5,164 bases of DNA from Caryophanales bacterium (lineage in GTDB: Bacteria; Bacillota_I; Bacilli_A; RFN20; CAG-826), in contig JALEUF010000009.1 in NCBI GenBank assembly GCA_022781015.1, positions 1 to 5,164 of the forward strand, written 5' to 3'. Positions 1-5,164 of this stretch are shown piece by piece (positions within the stretch are counted from its first letter, which is position 1; the number at the start of each line of letters is the position of its first letter). Made by a program: the position numbers and the translations under genes. The notes under the pieces are model-generated. The model saw only the letters and a program-made list of their open reading frames with translations. It made no database searches and was not told the DNA's origin.

Positions 1-12
1 TTTAATCTCTTT

Positions 13-48
13 AGCCGCCATTATTAAGTTAGTGGCGGTTTTCTTTTT
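13..48 (+). terminator. Rho-independent terminator of an upstream gene outside the window
   Basis: CCGCCA (15-20) pairs exactly with TGGCGG (33-38). The stem extends outward by G14-T39 and A13-T40, around a 12-base AT-rich loop, and the T-rich run TTTTCTTTTT (39-48) follows. The T-run is only on the plus-strand side, so it ends a plus-strand transcript entering from the left. It isolates clpB from upstream transcription. No coding remnant can be assigned with confidence in bases 1-12. Confidence 0.85.
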
Positions 49-56
49 GCAAATAT

Positions 57-83
57 TTAGCACTCAACCCTTGCGAGTGCTAA
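57..83 (+). promoter_or_regulatory. CIRCE operator (HrcA-binding site)
   Basis: The sequence is TTAGCACTC (57-65), a 9-base spacer (66-74), then GAGTGCTAA (75-83). This is a perfect match to the CIRCE consensus TTAGCACTC-N9-GAGTGCTAA. CIRCE is the operator of the heat-shock repressor HrcA. The right arm overlaps the predicted -35 element, so bound HrcA should block RNA polymerase and release it on heat or protein-folding stress. No CtsR heptad repeats are visible here, so HrcA looks like the only repressor acting directly on clpB. Confidence 0.97.
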
Positions 84-98
84 AAAATGTATTATAGT
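71..98 (+). promoter_or_regulatory. Predicted vegetative-type promoter of clpB
   Basis: TTGCGA (71-76) and TATAGT (93-98) are separated by 16 bp and fit a housekeeping sigma -35/-10 pair. Transcription would start near 104-106, leaving a leader of roughly 33 bases before the ATG at 138. The -35 hexamer runs into the right CIRCE arm, which is the usual geometry for HrcA repression. The exact hexamers are inferred by eye; TATTAT at 90-95 is an overlapping alternative with poor spacing. Confidence 0.65.
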
Positions 99-137
99 AA
101 ATATAGCCATTGAGTTGGTGAAAGGAGAAAGAAACAT

Positions 138-2258
138 ATGAATATGCAAGAACAAGGTCCAATAGACTATGCTTCCGATCCTAATGTATTGGAAAAATTC
201 GGCCGTAATGTAAATGATGCGGTCAGAGACGGAAAACTTGATCCAGTCATCGGTAGAGATGATGAGATCAGGAAAGTCGTCCAAGTTCTCTCTAGAAAAA
301 CTAAAAATAACGTAATTTTGCTAGGTGAACCTGGCGTTGGTAAAACTGCGATTGTTGAAGGTTTGGCTGAAAGAATAGTCAAAAACGATGTACCGACTTC
401 TCTTCAAGGGAAGGAAGTATATGAGCTCGATATGGGCGCTCTAGTTGCTGGGGCTAAATATAGGGGCGAATTTGAGGAAAGGTTAAAAGCTGTCCTTAAT
501 AAAATAAAAGAATCAAATGGAAAGATTATTCTTTTCATCGATGAAATCCACCTTATTGTCGGCGCTGGGAAAGCTGATGGGGCTCTAGATGCTTCAAATA
601 TGCTAAAACCAATGCTAGCAAGAGGGGAAATCGATTGTATTGGTGCTACTACCTTAAATGAATATAGGGAATATATTGAAAAAGATAGGGCTCTAGAACG
701 TAGATTCCAGCCTGTCATGGTTGGTGAACCGACTGTTGCTGATACCATTTCTATCCTTCGTGGATTAAAGGAAAGGTTTGAATCCTTCCATGGGGTTAGG
801 ATTACCGATGGGGCTCTAGTTGCCGCCGCTACTTTATCTAATAGATATATAACCAATAGGTTCTTGCCTGATAAGGCTATAGATTTACTTGATGAAGCCT
901 GTGCTTCTATTAAAGTCGAAATCGAATCGATGCCTACTGAACTTGATGAAGTTAATAGGAAAATAAGGCAACTTGAAATCGAAAAGGTCGCATTGGAGAA
1001 GGAAAAAGATGATTCTTCAAAGACTAGATTAGCGTCTTTGAATAATGATTTAACTTCCTTAAAAGTCCAATTTGATTCTCTTTCTAAGAAATGGAAAGAA
1101 GAAAAAGAAGGCATCAATGAGGCTAAAGAGATTAAGAAAGAACTAGAAAAAGCCAAATTTGATCTAGGGGTCAAGTTCTCTGAAGGGAATTACCAAGAAG
1201 CCTCTAAACTTCAATATCAAGTAATTCCATCATTAGAGAGTAAACTTACTTCATTAACCAAAGAAGGCTCTTCTGACCGCCTAGTTAACGAAATCGTTGA
1301 TGAGGAAGAGATTTCTAAGATTGTATCTAGAATGACTGGAATTCCTACTTCTTCGCTTAATAAAGGCGATAGAGAAAAGGTGCTAGACCTTAAAAATGTC
1401 TTGGATAAACGTGTTATTGGACAAGATAGTGCGATTAGCCTAGTCTATAATGCAATCCTTCGTCAGAGAGCAGGTATTAAAAATCCTAATAGACCAATTG
1501 GTTCATTCTTGTTCCTAGGTCCTACTGGGGTTGGTAAGACTGAGGTTTCAAAAGCCTTGGCAGAAGCTTTATTCGATGATGAAAATGACATCATTAGAAT
1601 TGATATGTCTGAATATATGGAACGTTATAGCGTTTCACGTTTAATAGGTGCTCCTCCAGGATATGTTGGTTATGAAGAAGGTGGCCAATTAACTGAAAAA
1701 GTTAGGAGAAATCCTTATTCCATAGTCCTGTTTGATGAAATCGAAAAAGCCAATCCTGAAGTATTTAACCTCTTATTACAGGTTCTAGATGAAGGAAGAC
1801 TAACCGATTCTCAAGGTAGATTAGTTGACTTTAAGAATACGGTCATCATCATGACTTCTAACCTTGGATCTGAATATATCCTTGATGGACACAAAGACAT
1901 GGTCGAGAAGCTACTTCATACAACCTTTAAGCCAGAATTCCTTAATAGAATTGATGAAATTGTCTATTTCAATCCATTAAGCAAGGAAACTCAACGCTTA
2001 ATCGTCAAGAAGATGTTAAACGAACTTCAAGAAAGGCTGAAGGAACAATATTATTCAGTTGATTTTGATAATTCTATTACCGATTATGTCCTAGATTCTG
2101 CTTACAATACCGAATTTGGAGCACGTCCGCTCAAGAGATTTATCCAAGATCAAATTGAAACCTATATTGCTTCTAGGATCGTCGAAGGCAACTTATCTAC
2201 TAAGAAAGCCTATTTGATGAAATTTGAAAATCAAAAGCTCGAATTAATAGAGAAATAA
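138..2258 (+). CDS. clpB: ATP-dependent disaggregase ClpB, naturally lacking the N-terminal domain
   Basis: ClpB is a hexameric cytosolic AAA+ machine that threads aggregated proteins through its pore together with DnaK/DnaJ/GrpE. AAA module 1 has Walker A GEPGVGKT (63-70), pore-loop KYRG with Tyr108, Walker B ILFIDE (131-136), sensor GATT (169-172) and arginine fingers in RALERRF (184-190). A full-length coiled-coil middle domain (about 262-395) separates the modules and marks ClpB rather than ClpC. Its LQYQVIP motif carries Tyr360, the equivalent of E. coli Tyr503 in the DnaK contact. AAA module 2 has Walker A GPTGVGKT (461-468), the GAPPGYVGY pore loop (504-512), Walker B IVLFDE (529-534), TSN (573-575), FLNR (601-604) and sensor-2 GARP (661-664). 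Length is 706 residues against about 860 for typical ClpB. The Clp_N domain (about 145 residues) is absent, and the operator sits directly upstream, so it is not hidden by a late start call. ATG 138 is chosen because AAAGGAG (121-127) lies 10 bases before it; ATG 144 is possible. Confidence 0.97.
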   Translation: MNMQEQGPIDYASDPNVLEKFGRNVNDAVRDGKLDPVIGRDDEIRKVVQVLSRKTKNNVILLGEPGVGKTAIVEGLAERIVKNDVPTSLQGKEVYELDMGALVAGAKYRGEFEERLKAVLNKIKESNGKIILFIDEIHLIVGAGKADGALDASNMLKPMLARGEIDCIGATTLNEYREYIEKDRALERRFQPVMVGEPTVADTISILRGLKERFESFHGVRITDGALVAAATLSNRYITNRFLPDKAIDLLDEACASIKVEIESMPTELDEVNRKIRQLEIEKVALEKEKDDSSKTRLASLNNDLTSLKVQFDSLSKKWKEEKEGINEAKEIKKELEKAKFDLGVKFSEGNYQEASKLQYQVIPSLESKLTSLTKEGSSDRLVNEIVDEEEISKIVSRMTGIPTSSLNKGDREKVLDLKNVLDKRVIGQDSAISLVYNAILRQRAGIKNPNRPIGSFLFLGPTGVGKTEVSKALAEALFDDENDIIRIDMSEYMERYSVSRLIGAPPGYVGYEEGGQLTEKVRRNPYSIVLFDEIEKANPEVFNLLLQVLDEGRLTDSQGRLVDFKNTVIIMTSNLGSEYILDGHKDMVEKLLHTTFKPEFLNRIDEIVYFNPLSKETQRLIVKKMLNELQERLKEQYYSVDFDNSITDYVLDSAYNTEFGARPLKRFIQDQIETYIASRIVEGNLSTKKAYLMKFENQKLELIEK

Positions 2259-2264
2259 CTCTAC

Positions 2265-2304
2265 AAGAGTAGCTATCGAAACAAAATTCGGTGGCTACTT
2301 TTTT
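2265..2304 (+). terminator. Rho-independent terminator of clpB
   Basis: A 13-bp stem (2268-2280 with 2287-2299, including two G-T wobbles) closes a 6-base loop ACAAAA and is followed by six T (2299-2304). It begins 7 bases after the clpB stop. On the minus strand the wobbles become A/C mismatches and no T-run follows, so it should act mainly on clpB. Its right arm contains the TAG stop of the convergent gene (2295-2297), and the T-run encodes that gene's two final lysines. No separate terminator for the convergent gene is visible. Confidence 0.88.
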
Positions 2305-3731
2305 ATTCTTTTTACTTTGGCTGGATTAGTGAAATATTTATTATTTGGTGAAGTCTTGAACTTGGTTGTAGGAAGCAATAAAGAGGCTTCTAGAAGAGGA
2401 TTAAGTACGCTAGTAAGAAAAGATGAGCGACTTGTATATGGAGTTAATTTAGCTATTTCTTGCCTAGATTTAGCAGAATCAAAACATAAGGATAATATGT
2501 CGTTATCATATTCCCTGTTGCCTTTGTTTATTTTCTTATAGTCTAGTTTGTAAATAGGTCCTTTTATTTCTTCTTTGATTTCATTTTCATCTTCATTTTT
2601 CATTGAAGTAAATATAAATTCAAACTTCTGATAACCTGATTTTAGTAAAGGATATATTGACGAATTTTCATCTTTATAATTATCAATTATTTTTTCAAAT
2701 GGATTAGCAAAATCGATTGGATAAATATAAAATAAAATATTACAAATTAAATAATTTCTGCTGCTGAGTTTTACCTTGCTTAGATAAGGCAAAATGAATT
2801 CTCCTTCATTGGCTATATCTCCATTTGAACCAATTGAGATATGGTTAGAAAAGATATTAATATTGATTATATTTTCTTCATCAAGGTAATTTCTTTTGGC
2901 TAAAGTTAGCAAAATGGCGTTTATTATGGCGTCTTTTTTATATGGACAAGACGGGCTATCTAATTGAACGTAACTATCGATAAAAGAGTAGCAAAAATCA
3001 TATAAAGATATGATGTTTCCTTTGCTTTTTGCCATTGATAACAATTCGTCATCTCTAATCTCTTCCCCTGAATAAATATGTCCAACAGCCTTTAAGGAAG
3101 GATAACTAGAATTGTTTGAAAAGAAATAAAGGCCATAAGTTAGCTCGTCATTTGATCCTAGCAAAGACATCTCAGAGGCTGTTTCTTTTGAGAAATTAAT
3201 CTCCTTGTTTGCCCATTTTTTACTTAGTTCAGTAAATAACAAATCATTATATTTGATAGATGTTAATTCATTGTCAAAGTATTTAGACGATCTTTGCTTT
3301 AGGTACATCGAAAGTTCTGCTTTGGCCATTGGATAATAAATTAGATTTTTCTTTGTTAAAATCGAAGTTTTGTTACTACCATCAACATATAAAGTAATTG
3401 ATTTAGAAGGTATGATTTGAATTAGCGTTATTACTTTGTCAGGCCTTCCGTTAACCATTTCTTCTTTAATGTTAATCGTGGGAACCGGAGTTAAACGAAG
3501 CTTAATTTGGGTTTGAACCGAGTCAATGATTTTATTGGATTCAAGTCTCTCTATTCCGTTAAGTTTTGTTTTGTTCTCACCACCTAGAACAATGTATCCT
3601 CCATTTCCGTTTGAAAGGTAGCCAATAGCTTTTACAATGTTTTCTACCCCTTTCTCACTCACGTGATATTTGAATTCTATAGGTAGAGTCGTCGAATTGA
3701 TTAAAGAAGAAATGCTTTCAATATTTTCCAT
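2295..3731 (-). CDS. AlbA_2 (Schlafen-type) domain protein with GHKL-like ATPase region and winged helix; RecG-like annotation class
   Basis: The protein has 478 residues from the ATG at 3731. The N-terminal part (about 15-140) fits the AlbA_2 putative DNA-binding fold: IEFK at 18-21, then AIGYLSNGNGGYIVLGG (35-51), a GI motif and a P-x-P strand region. The middle (about 266-375) resembles the HATPase_c_4 region usually paired with AlbA_2: AIINA (268-272), KRNY for the usual HRDY, NIFSNHISI (292-300), then SRNYLI for the RN motif. It looks degenerate: the usual NPG reads SNG and the later glycine-rich G-x-G-I stretch reads NPFEKI. The C-terminal part (about 411-471) matches the family's winged helix, with SSF, LNPLLE and TSPNNKYFTN like the usual PLL/T.P.xSxxQkY pattern. 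Such proteins are often called RecG-like or transcriptional regulators, but no helicase motifs are present. The specific function is unknown. A TTG start at 3767 (12 residues longer) is less likely because that TTG forms the predicted -35. No Shine-Dalgarno sequence precedes either start. The gene converges on clpB and diverges from the membrane-protein gene. Confidence 0.8.
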   Translation of the reverse strand: MENIESISSLINSTTLPIEFKYHVSEKGVENIVKAIGYLSNGNGGYIVLGGENKTKLNGIERLESNKIIDSVQTQIKLRLTPVPTINIKEEMVNGRPDKVITLIQIIPSKSITLYVDGSNKTSILTKKNLIYYPMAKAELSMYLKQRSSKYFDNELTSIKYNDLLFTELSKKWANKEINFSKETASEMSLLGSNDELTYGLYFFSNNSSYPSLKAVGHIYSGEEIRDDELLSMAKSKGNIISLYDFCYSFIDSYVQLDSPSCPYKKDAIINAILLTLAKRNYLDEENIININIFSNHISIGSNGDIANEGEFILPYLSKVKLSSRNYLICNILFYIYPIDFANPFEKIIDNYKDENSSIYPLLKSGYQKFEFIFTSMKNEDENEIKEEIKGPIYKLDYKKINKGNREYDNDILSLCFDSAKSRQEIAKLTPYTSRSSFLTSVLNPLLEASLLLPTTKFKTSPNNKYFTNPAKVKRIKK

Positions 3732-3738
3732 GCCTAAT

Positions 3739-3767
3739 ATTTTAAATTCTAAAGTAATATTTATCAA
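3739..3767 (-). promoter_or_regulatory. Predicted promoter of the AlbA_2 gene; leaderless start
   Basis: Read on the minus strand, TTGATA (3767-3762) and TAAAAT (3744-3739) are separated by exactly 17 bp, each one mismatch from consensus. Seven bases separate the -10 from the ATG at 3731, so transcription should begin at or within a base or so of the start codon. This explains the missing ribosome binding site. Because the region is AT-rich, chance matches are possible, but both elements with ideal spacing are better than background. Confidence 0.6.
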
Positions 3768-3782
3768 GAATGTGTATATCTT

Positions 3783-3794
3783 TACGGCTGTACG
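3783..3794. repeat. Copy 1 of 12-bp repeat TACGGCTGTACG
   Basis: This is an exact 12-mer shared with 3860-3871 in the same orientation. It contains TACG twice with a 4-base spacer. It lies 15 bp upstream of the -35 of the minus-strand AlbA_2 gene, a position that suits an activator or upstream repressor site. Function is inferred only from repetition and position. Confidence 0.6.
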
Positions 3795-3859
3795 ACTTCA
3801 ATAATAACGTTAAATTCAAATAAAAAATTAACTTGTCTTTCTATATTGCTGTTAGGCAG

Positions 3860-3871
3860 TACGGCTGTACG
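3860..3871. repeat. Copy 2 of 12-bp repeat TACGGCTGTACG
   Basis: This exact copy lies 77 bp (about seven helical turns) from copy 1. Here the preceding G makes GTAC-GGCT-GTAC, a short inverted repeat as well as a direct TACG repeat. It lies about 125 bp upstream of the weak promoter predicted for the plus-strand membrane-protein gene. It is a candidate protein-binding site. I found no third exact copy in the window. Confidence 0.6.
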
Positions 3872-3995
3872 CGAAACTGAAACGAATCTAAAGTTATTCT
3901 TTATTTCAACCTCTTTTCATTCTTTATTTTCTTTATAGATAGAAAGATCTTGTTATTTTTTAGGCTTTAAAAACTAGACACTTTTTTAGTTTGTG

Positions 3996-4024
3996 TTTAA
4001 ATTGCTTTATTAAATGATTAATAT
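3996..4024 (+). promoter_or_regulatory. Possible promoter of the membrane-protein gene, possibly leaderless
   Basis: TTTAAA (3996-4001) and TAATAT (4019-4024) are 17 bp apart, each matching four of six consensus bases. Six bases separate the -10 from the ATG at 4031, so the mRNA could begin at the start codon. This is much weaker than the minus-strand promoter and could be chance in AT-rich DNA. The absence of any purine-rich ribosome binding site before 4031 favours it. Confidence 0.35.
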
Positions 4025-4030
4025 TTGTCT

Positions 4031-5146
4031 ATGATTGATGAAGCACTATTAGAAAAGGCTTATCCAAGTAGGCCTAGAAAAATATTTATTCCTTGGGCTA
4101 TTATTTTCACCATTTTCTTATTGGCTACCGTTTTCGCAAAATTTATGTTGCCTGGCATTCCTAGCCTTCTAGAAAAGATCAATATTGGGGAGTTCACTAT
4201 GCCGTGGCTAAAAGCTCCAATTTCCATGGTTGATTTTATTGCTGTTTACGGTTGTCCTTTGCTTTTAATATTGACAACTTTGCTTACTGGATTTTTGACA
4301 ATTTCTTTGTCGCTTAGAAAGTGGTGGTATCACCTTGTTAACACTCTTATAGTTATTTGCTTATTAGCTTTCTCGCTTTCATTTGCTTATAACGTTTTTG
4401 GAGAGTGGCTATTAAAGGAAAATGCACCTGCTCAATTGGGCGAGATTTCTACGATGGTTTTTGATATAGGTTTCTATGCCTGTCTTGGTGTTTCCGCCTT
4501 TGCTCTTTTACTTTGCTATTTTGATAACTACATAACTCCTAAAAAATATAAAGCCATATATAAAAGACTTAAGTTAGTAAAAAATAGACAAACCACAAAG
4601 GTCGAGAAGAAATATGTGGTCAAAAAATTCAATAAGCTCTATAAAAAGAAAAAGTATTCTGAAATTCTTCTTCTATTATTTGAATTTGAGTTTGATGTGA
4701 ATAATACTGAACCAATCACTCCAGATGCCTATGAAGTAATGAAAAGAGATATATTAGACCGCGCACGCATCATAAGAGGCAAAGAACTTGATGCTTTATA
4801 TTATTCTTCATGCTATCTTGCTTTGCGTCAGGAAAGAAAGACATTAATTGATAAGCAAAACGCCATGTCCTCATCTTCTATTTCTCCAGTGGCTACTTCT
4901 AGCGAAGCTAAAGTTGAAATTATAAATGATTCTAACTCAAAGAAAGATGAGGCAGTTGAAATGACTCCTCCGACCTTGAGCAAAAAAGAGCTTAAGGCTG
5001 CAAAAAAAGCCGAAAAGAAGGCTCTAAAAGAGGCTGAAAAAGAAAAGAAAAGGAATGAAAAGGCCAACAAGAAAGATGATTTGATTGTCGAGAATCCAGA
5101 AATCATTCCTGCTGAATTAGACCCTACAAATAACGACACAAAGTAA
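4031..5146 (+). CDS. Unrecognised four-pass membrane protein with lysine/glutamate-rich cytoplasmic tail
   Basis: The protein has 371 residues from the ATG at 4031; I do not recognise a family. Four hydrophobic segments are visible: about 18-40 (IPWAIIFTIFLLATVFAKF), 66-94, 101-123 and 142-164. Positive clusters at RPRK (14-17), RKWWYH (96-101) and KKYKAIYKRLK (171-181) suggest both ends are cytoplasmic. The outer loops are about 41-65 and 124-141. A basic, probably helical region (171-275) follows, then a Ser/Thr-rich linker (about 279-303), a K/E/A-rich helix-prone stretch (316-350) and an acidic end. It has no catalytic motif, signal peptidase site or LPxTG that I can see. A TTG at 4025 would add two residues and is less likely. 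No Shine-Dalgarno sequence precedes either start. It stops 18 bases before the window end with no terminator seen, so it may continue into an operon. Composition and regular domain plan support a real gene; function is unknown. Confidence 0.75.
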   Translation: MIDEALLEKAYPSRPRKIFIPWAIIFTIFLLATVFAKFMLPGIPSLLEKINIGEFTMPWLKAPISMVDFIAVYGCPLLLILTTLLTGFLTISLSLRKWWYHLVNTLIVICLLAFSLSFAYNVFGEWLLKENAPAQLGEISTMVFDIGFYACLGVSAFALLLCYFDNYITPKKYKAIYKRLKLVKNRQTTKVEKKYVVKKFNKLYKKKKYSEILLLLFEFEFDVNNTEPITPDAYEVMKRDILDRARIIRGKELDALYYSSCYLALRQERKTLIDKQNAMSSSSISPVATSSEAKVEIINDSNSKKDEAVEMTPPTLSKKELKAAKKAEKKALKEAEKEKKRNEKANKKDDLIVENPEIIPAELDPTNNDTK

Positions 5147-5164
5147 TTGGTTAGGCTGTGTGTC

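Larger units (their letters stand above)
3768..3995. other. Divergent intergenic region without a recognisable gene
   Basis: The ATG-to-ATG gap between the divergent genes is 299 bp. Outside the two promoters and two 12-bp repeats it is strongly AT-rich. It holds weak symmetric elements: GTTAA/TTAAC (3809-3813 and 3828-3832), the palindrome AAGATCTT (3944-3951), and AAACTA/TAGTTT (3971-3976 and 3987-3992, 10-base loop). None has a clear T-run terminator or riboswitch or tRNA character. I see no convincing small ORF with a ribosome binding site. The length is generous for two simple promoters. Confidence 0.5.

Noticed and set aside
57..382. Short minus-strand open frames over the clpB control region and 5' end (57-284 and 167-382)
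   Set aside because: They overlap the CIRCE, promoter and conserved clpB codons, and neither translation looks like a protein family.
404..1174. A 256-codon minus-strand open frame inside clpB
   Set aside because: It is antisense to conserved AAA+ and middle-domain coding sequence, its Ser/Leu/Phe-rich translation is typical of reading clpB backwards, and it resembles no protein.
2317..2541. A 74-codon plus-strand open frame opposite the end of the AlbA_2 gene
   Set aside because: It is antisense to the conserved winged-helix codons, has no ribosome binding site and follows the clpB terminator directly.
3798..3800. In-frame TGA upstream of the AlbA_2 gene read as tryptophan (Mycoplasma code), extending the gene
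   Set aside because: All visible tryptophans in the three genes are TGG, and a good promoter lies downstream of this TGA, so it is simply outside the gene.
3783..3871. The two 12-mers as the start of a CRISPR array or as transposon end repeats
   Set aside because: There are only two copies, too short for CRISPR repeats, with a 65-bp gap. They are direct rather than inverted, and no transposase lies between them.
4014..4034. A tiny upstream frame (ATG 4014, six codons) whose TGA overlaps the ATG at 4031 as ATGA
   Set aside because: It has no ribosome binding site and would not be transcribed if the mRNA starts near 4031. An overlap this short arises easily by chance.
4247..4255. TACGGTTGT as a third, imperfect copy of the intergenic repeat
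   Set aside because: It matches only 8 of 9 bases, does not continue into the TACG end, and encodes part of a membrane segment.
4828..5139. A 103-codon minus-strand open frame opposite the membrane protein's tail
   Set aside because: Its Phe/Ser/Leu-rich translation is the mirror of the Lys/Glu-rich codons on the plus strand.

Overview
The window is AT-rich bacterial DNA with one well-conserved chaperone gene and two poorly conserved genes. I place it, by inference, in the low-GC Bacillota/Mycoplasmatota (Mollicutes-like) branch. The reasons are a ClpB that lacks its N-terminal domain, a form known from mycoplasmas; a perfect CIRCE operator for the HrcA repressor; a strong AAAGGAG ribosome binding site; and frequent AGA/AGG arginine codons. 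Tryptophan is encoded by TGG in all three genes, and I see no in-frame TGA read as sense, so the standard bacterial code is more likely than the Mycoplasma code. I cannot name a genus.

Layout. Bases 1-48 hold the intrinsic terminator of an unseen upstream gene. Bases 57-137 hold the clpB control region: CIRCE, an overlapping promoter and the ribosome binding site. clpB (138-2258, + strand) encodes a 706-residue disaggregase with both AAA+ modules and the DnaK-contacting middle domain. A strong hairpin terminator follows (2265-2304). Terminators on both sides suggest clpB is transcribed alone as a heat-shock unit.

Converging on clpB is a minus-strand gene (2295-3731) for a 478-residue AlbA_2/Schlafen-type protein with a degenerate GHKL-like ATPase region and a C-terminal winged helix. 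Its stop codon lies inside the clpB terminator stem. Its start is best placed at an ATG directly behind a near-consensus promoter, which would give a leaderless mRNA.

Diverging from it, after about 300 bp of AT-rich DNA, is a gene (4031-5146) for an unrecognised protein with four predicted membrane segments and a lysine/glutamate-rich cytoplasmic tail. It also lacks a visible ribosome binding site. The intergenic DNA carries two exact copies of the 12-mer TACGGCTGTACG, 77 bp apart, which stand out as GC-rich islands and are candidate regulator-binding sites. The most interesting part of the window is this divergent pair with its shared, repeat-bearing control region. A functional link between the two genes is conjecture.
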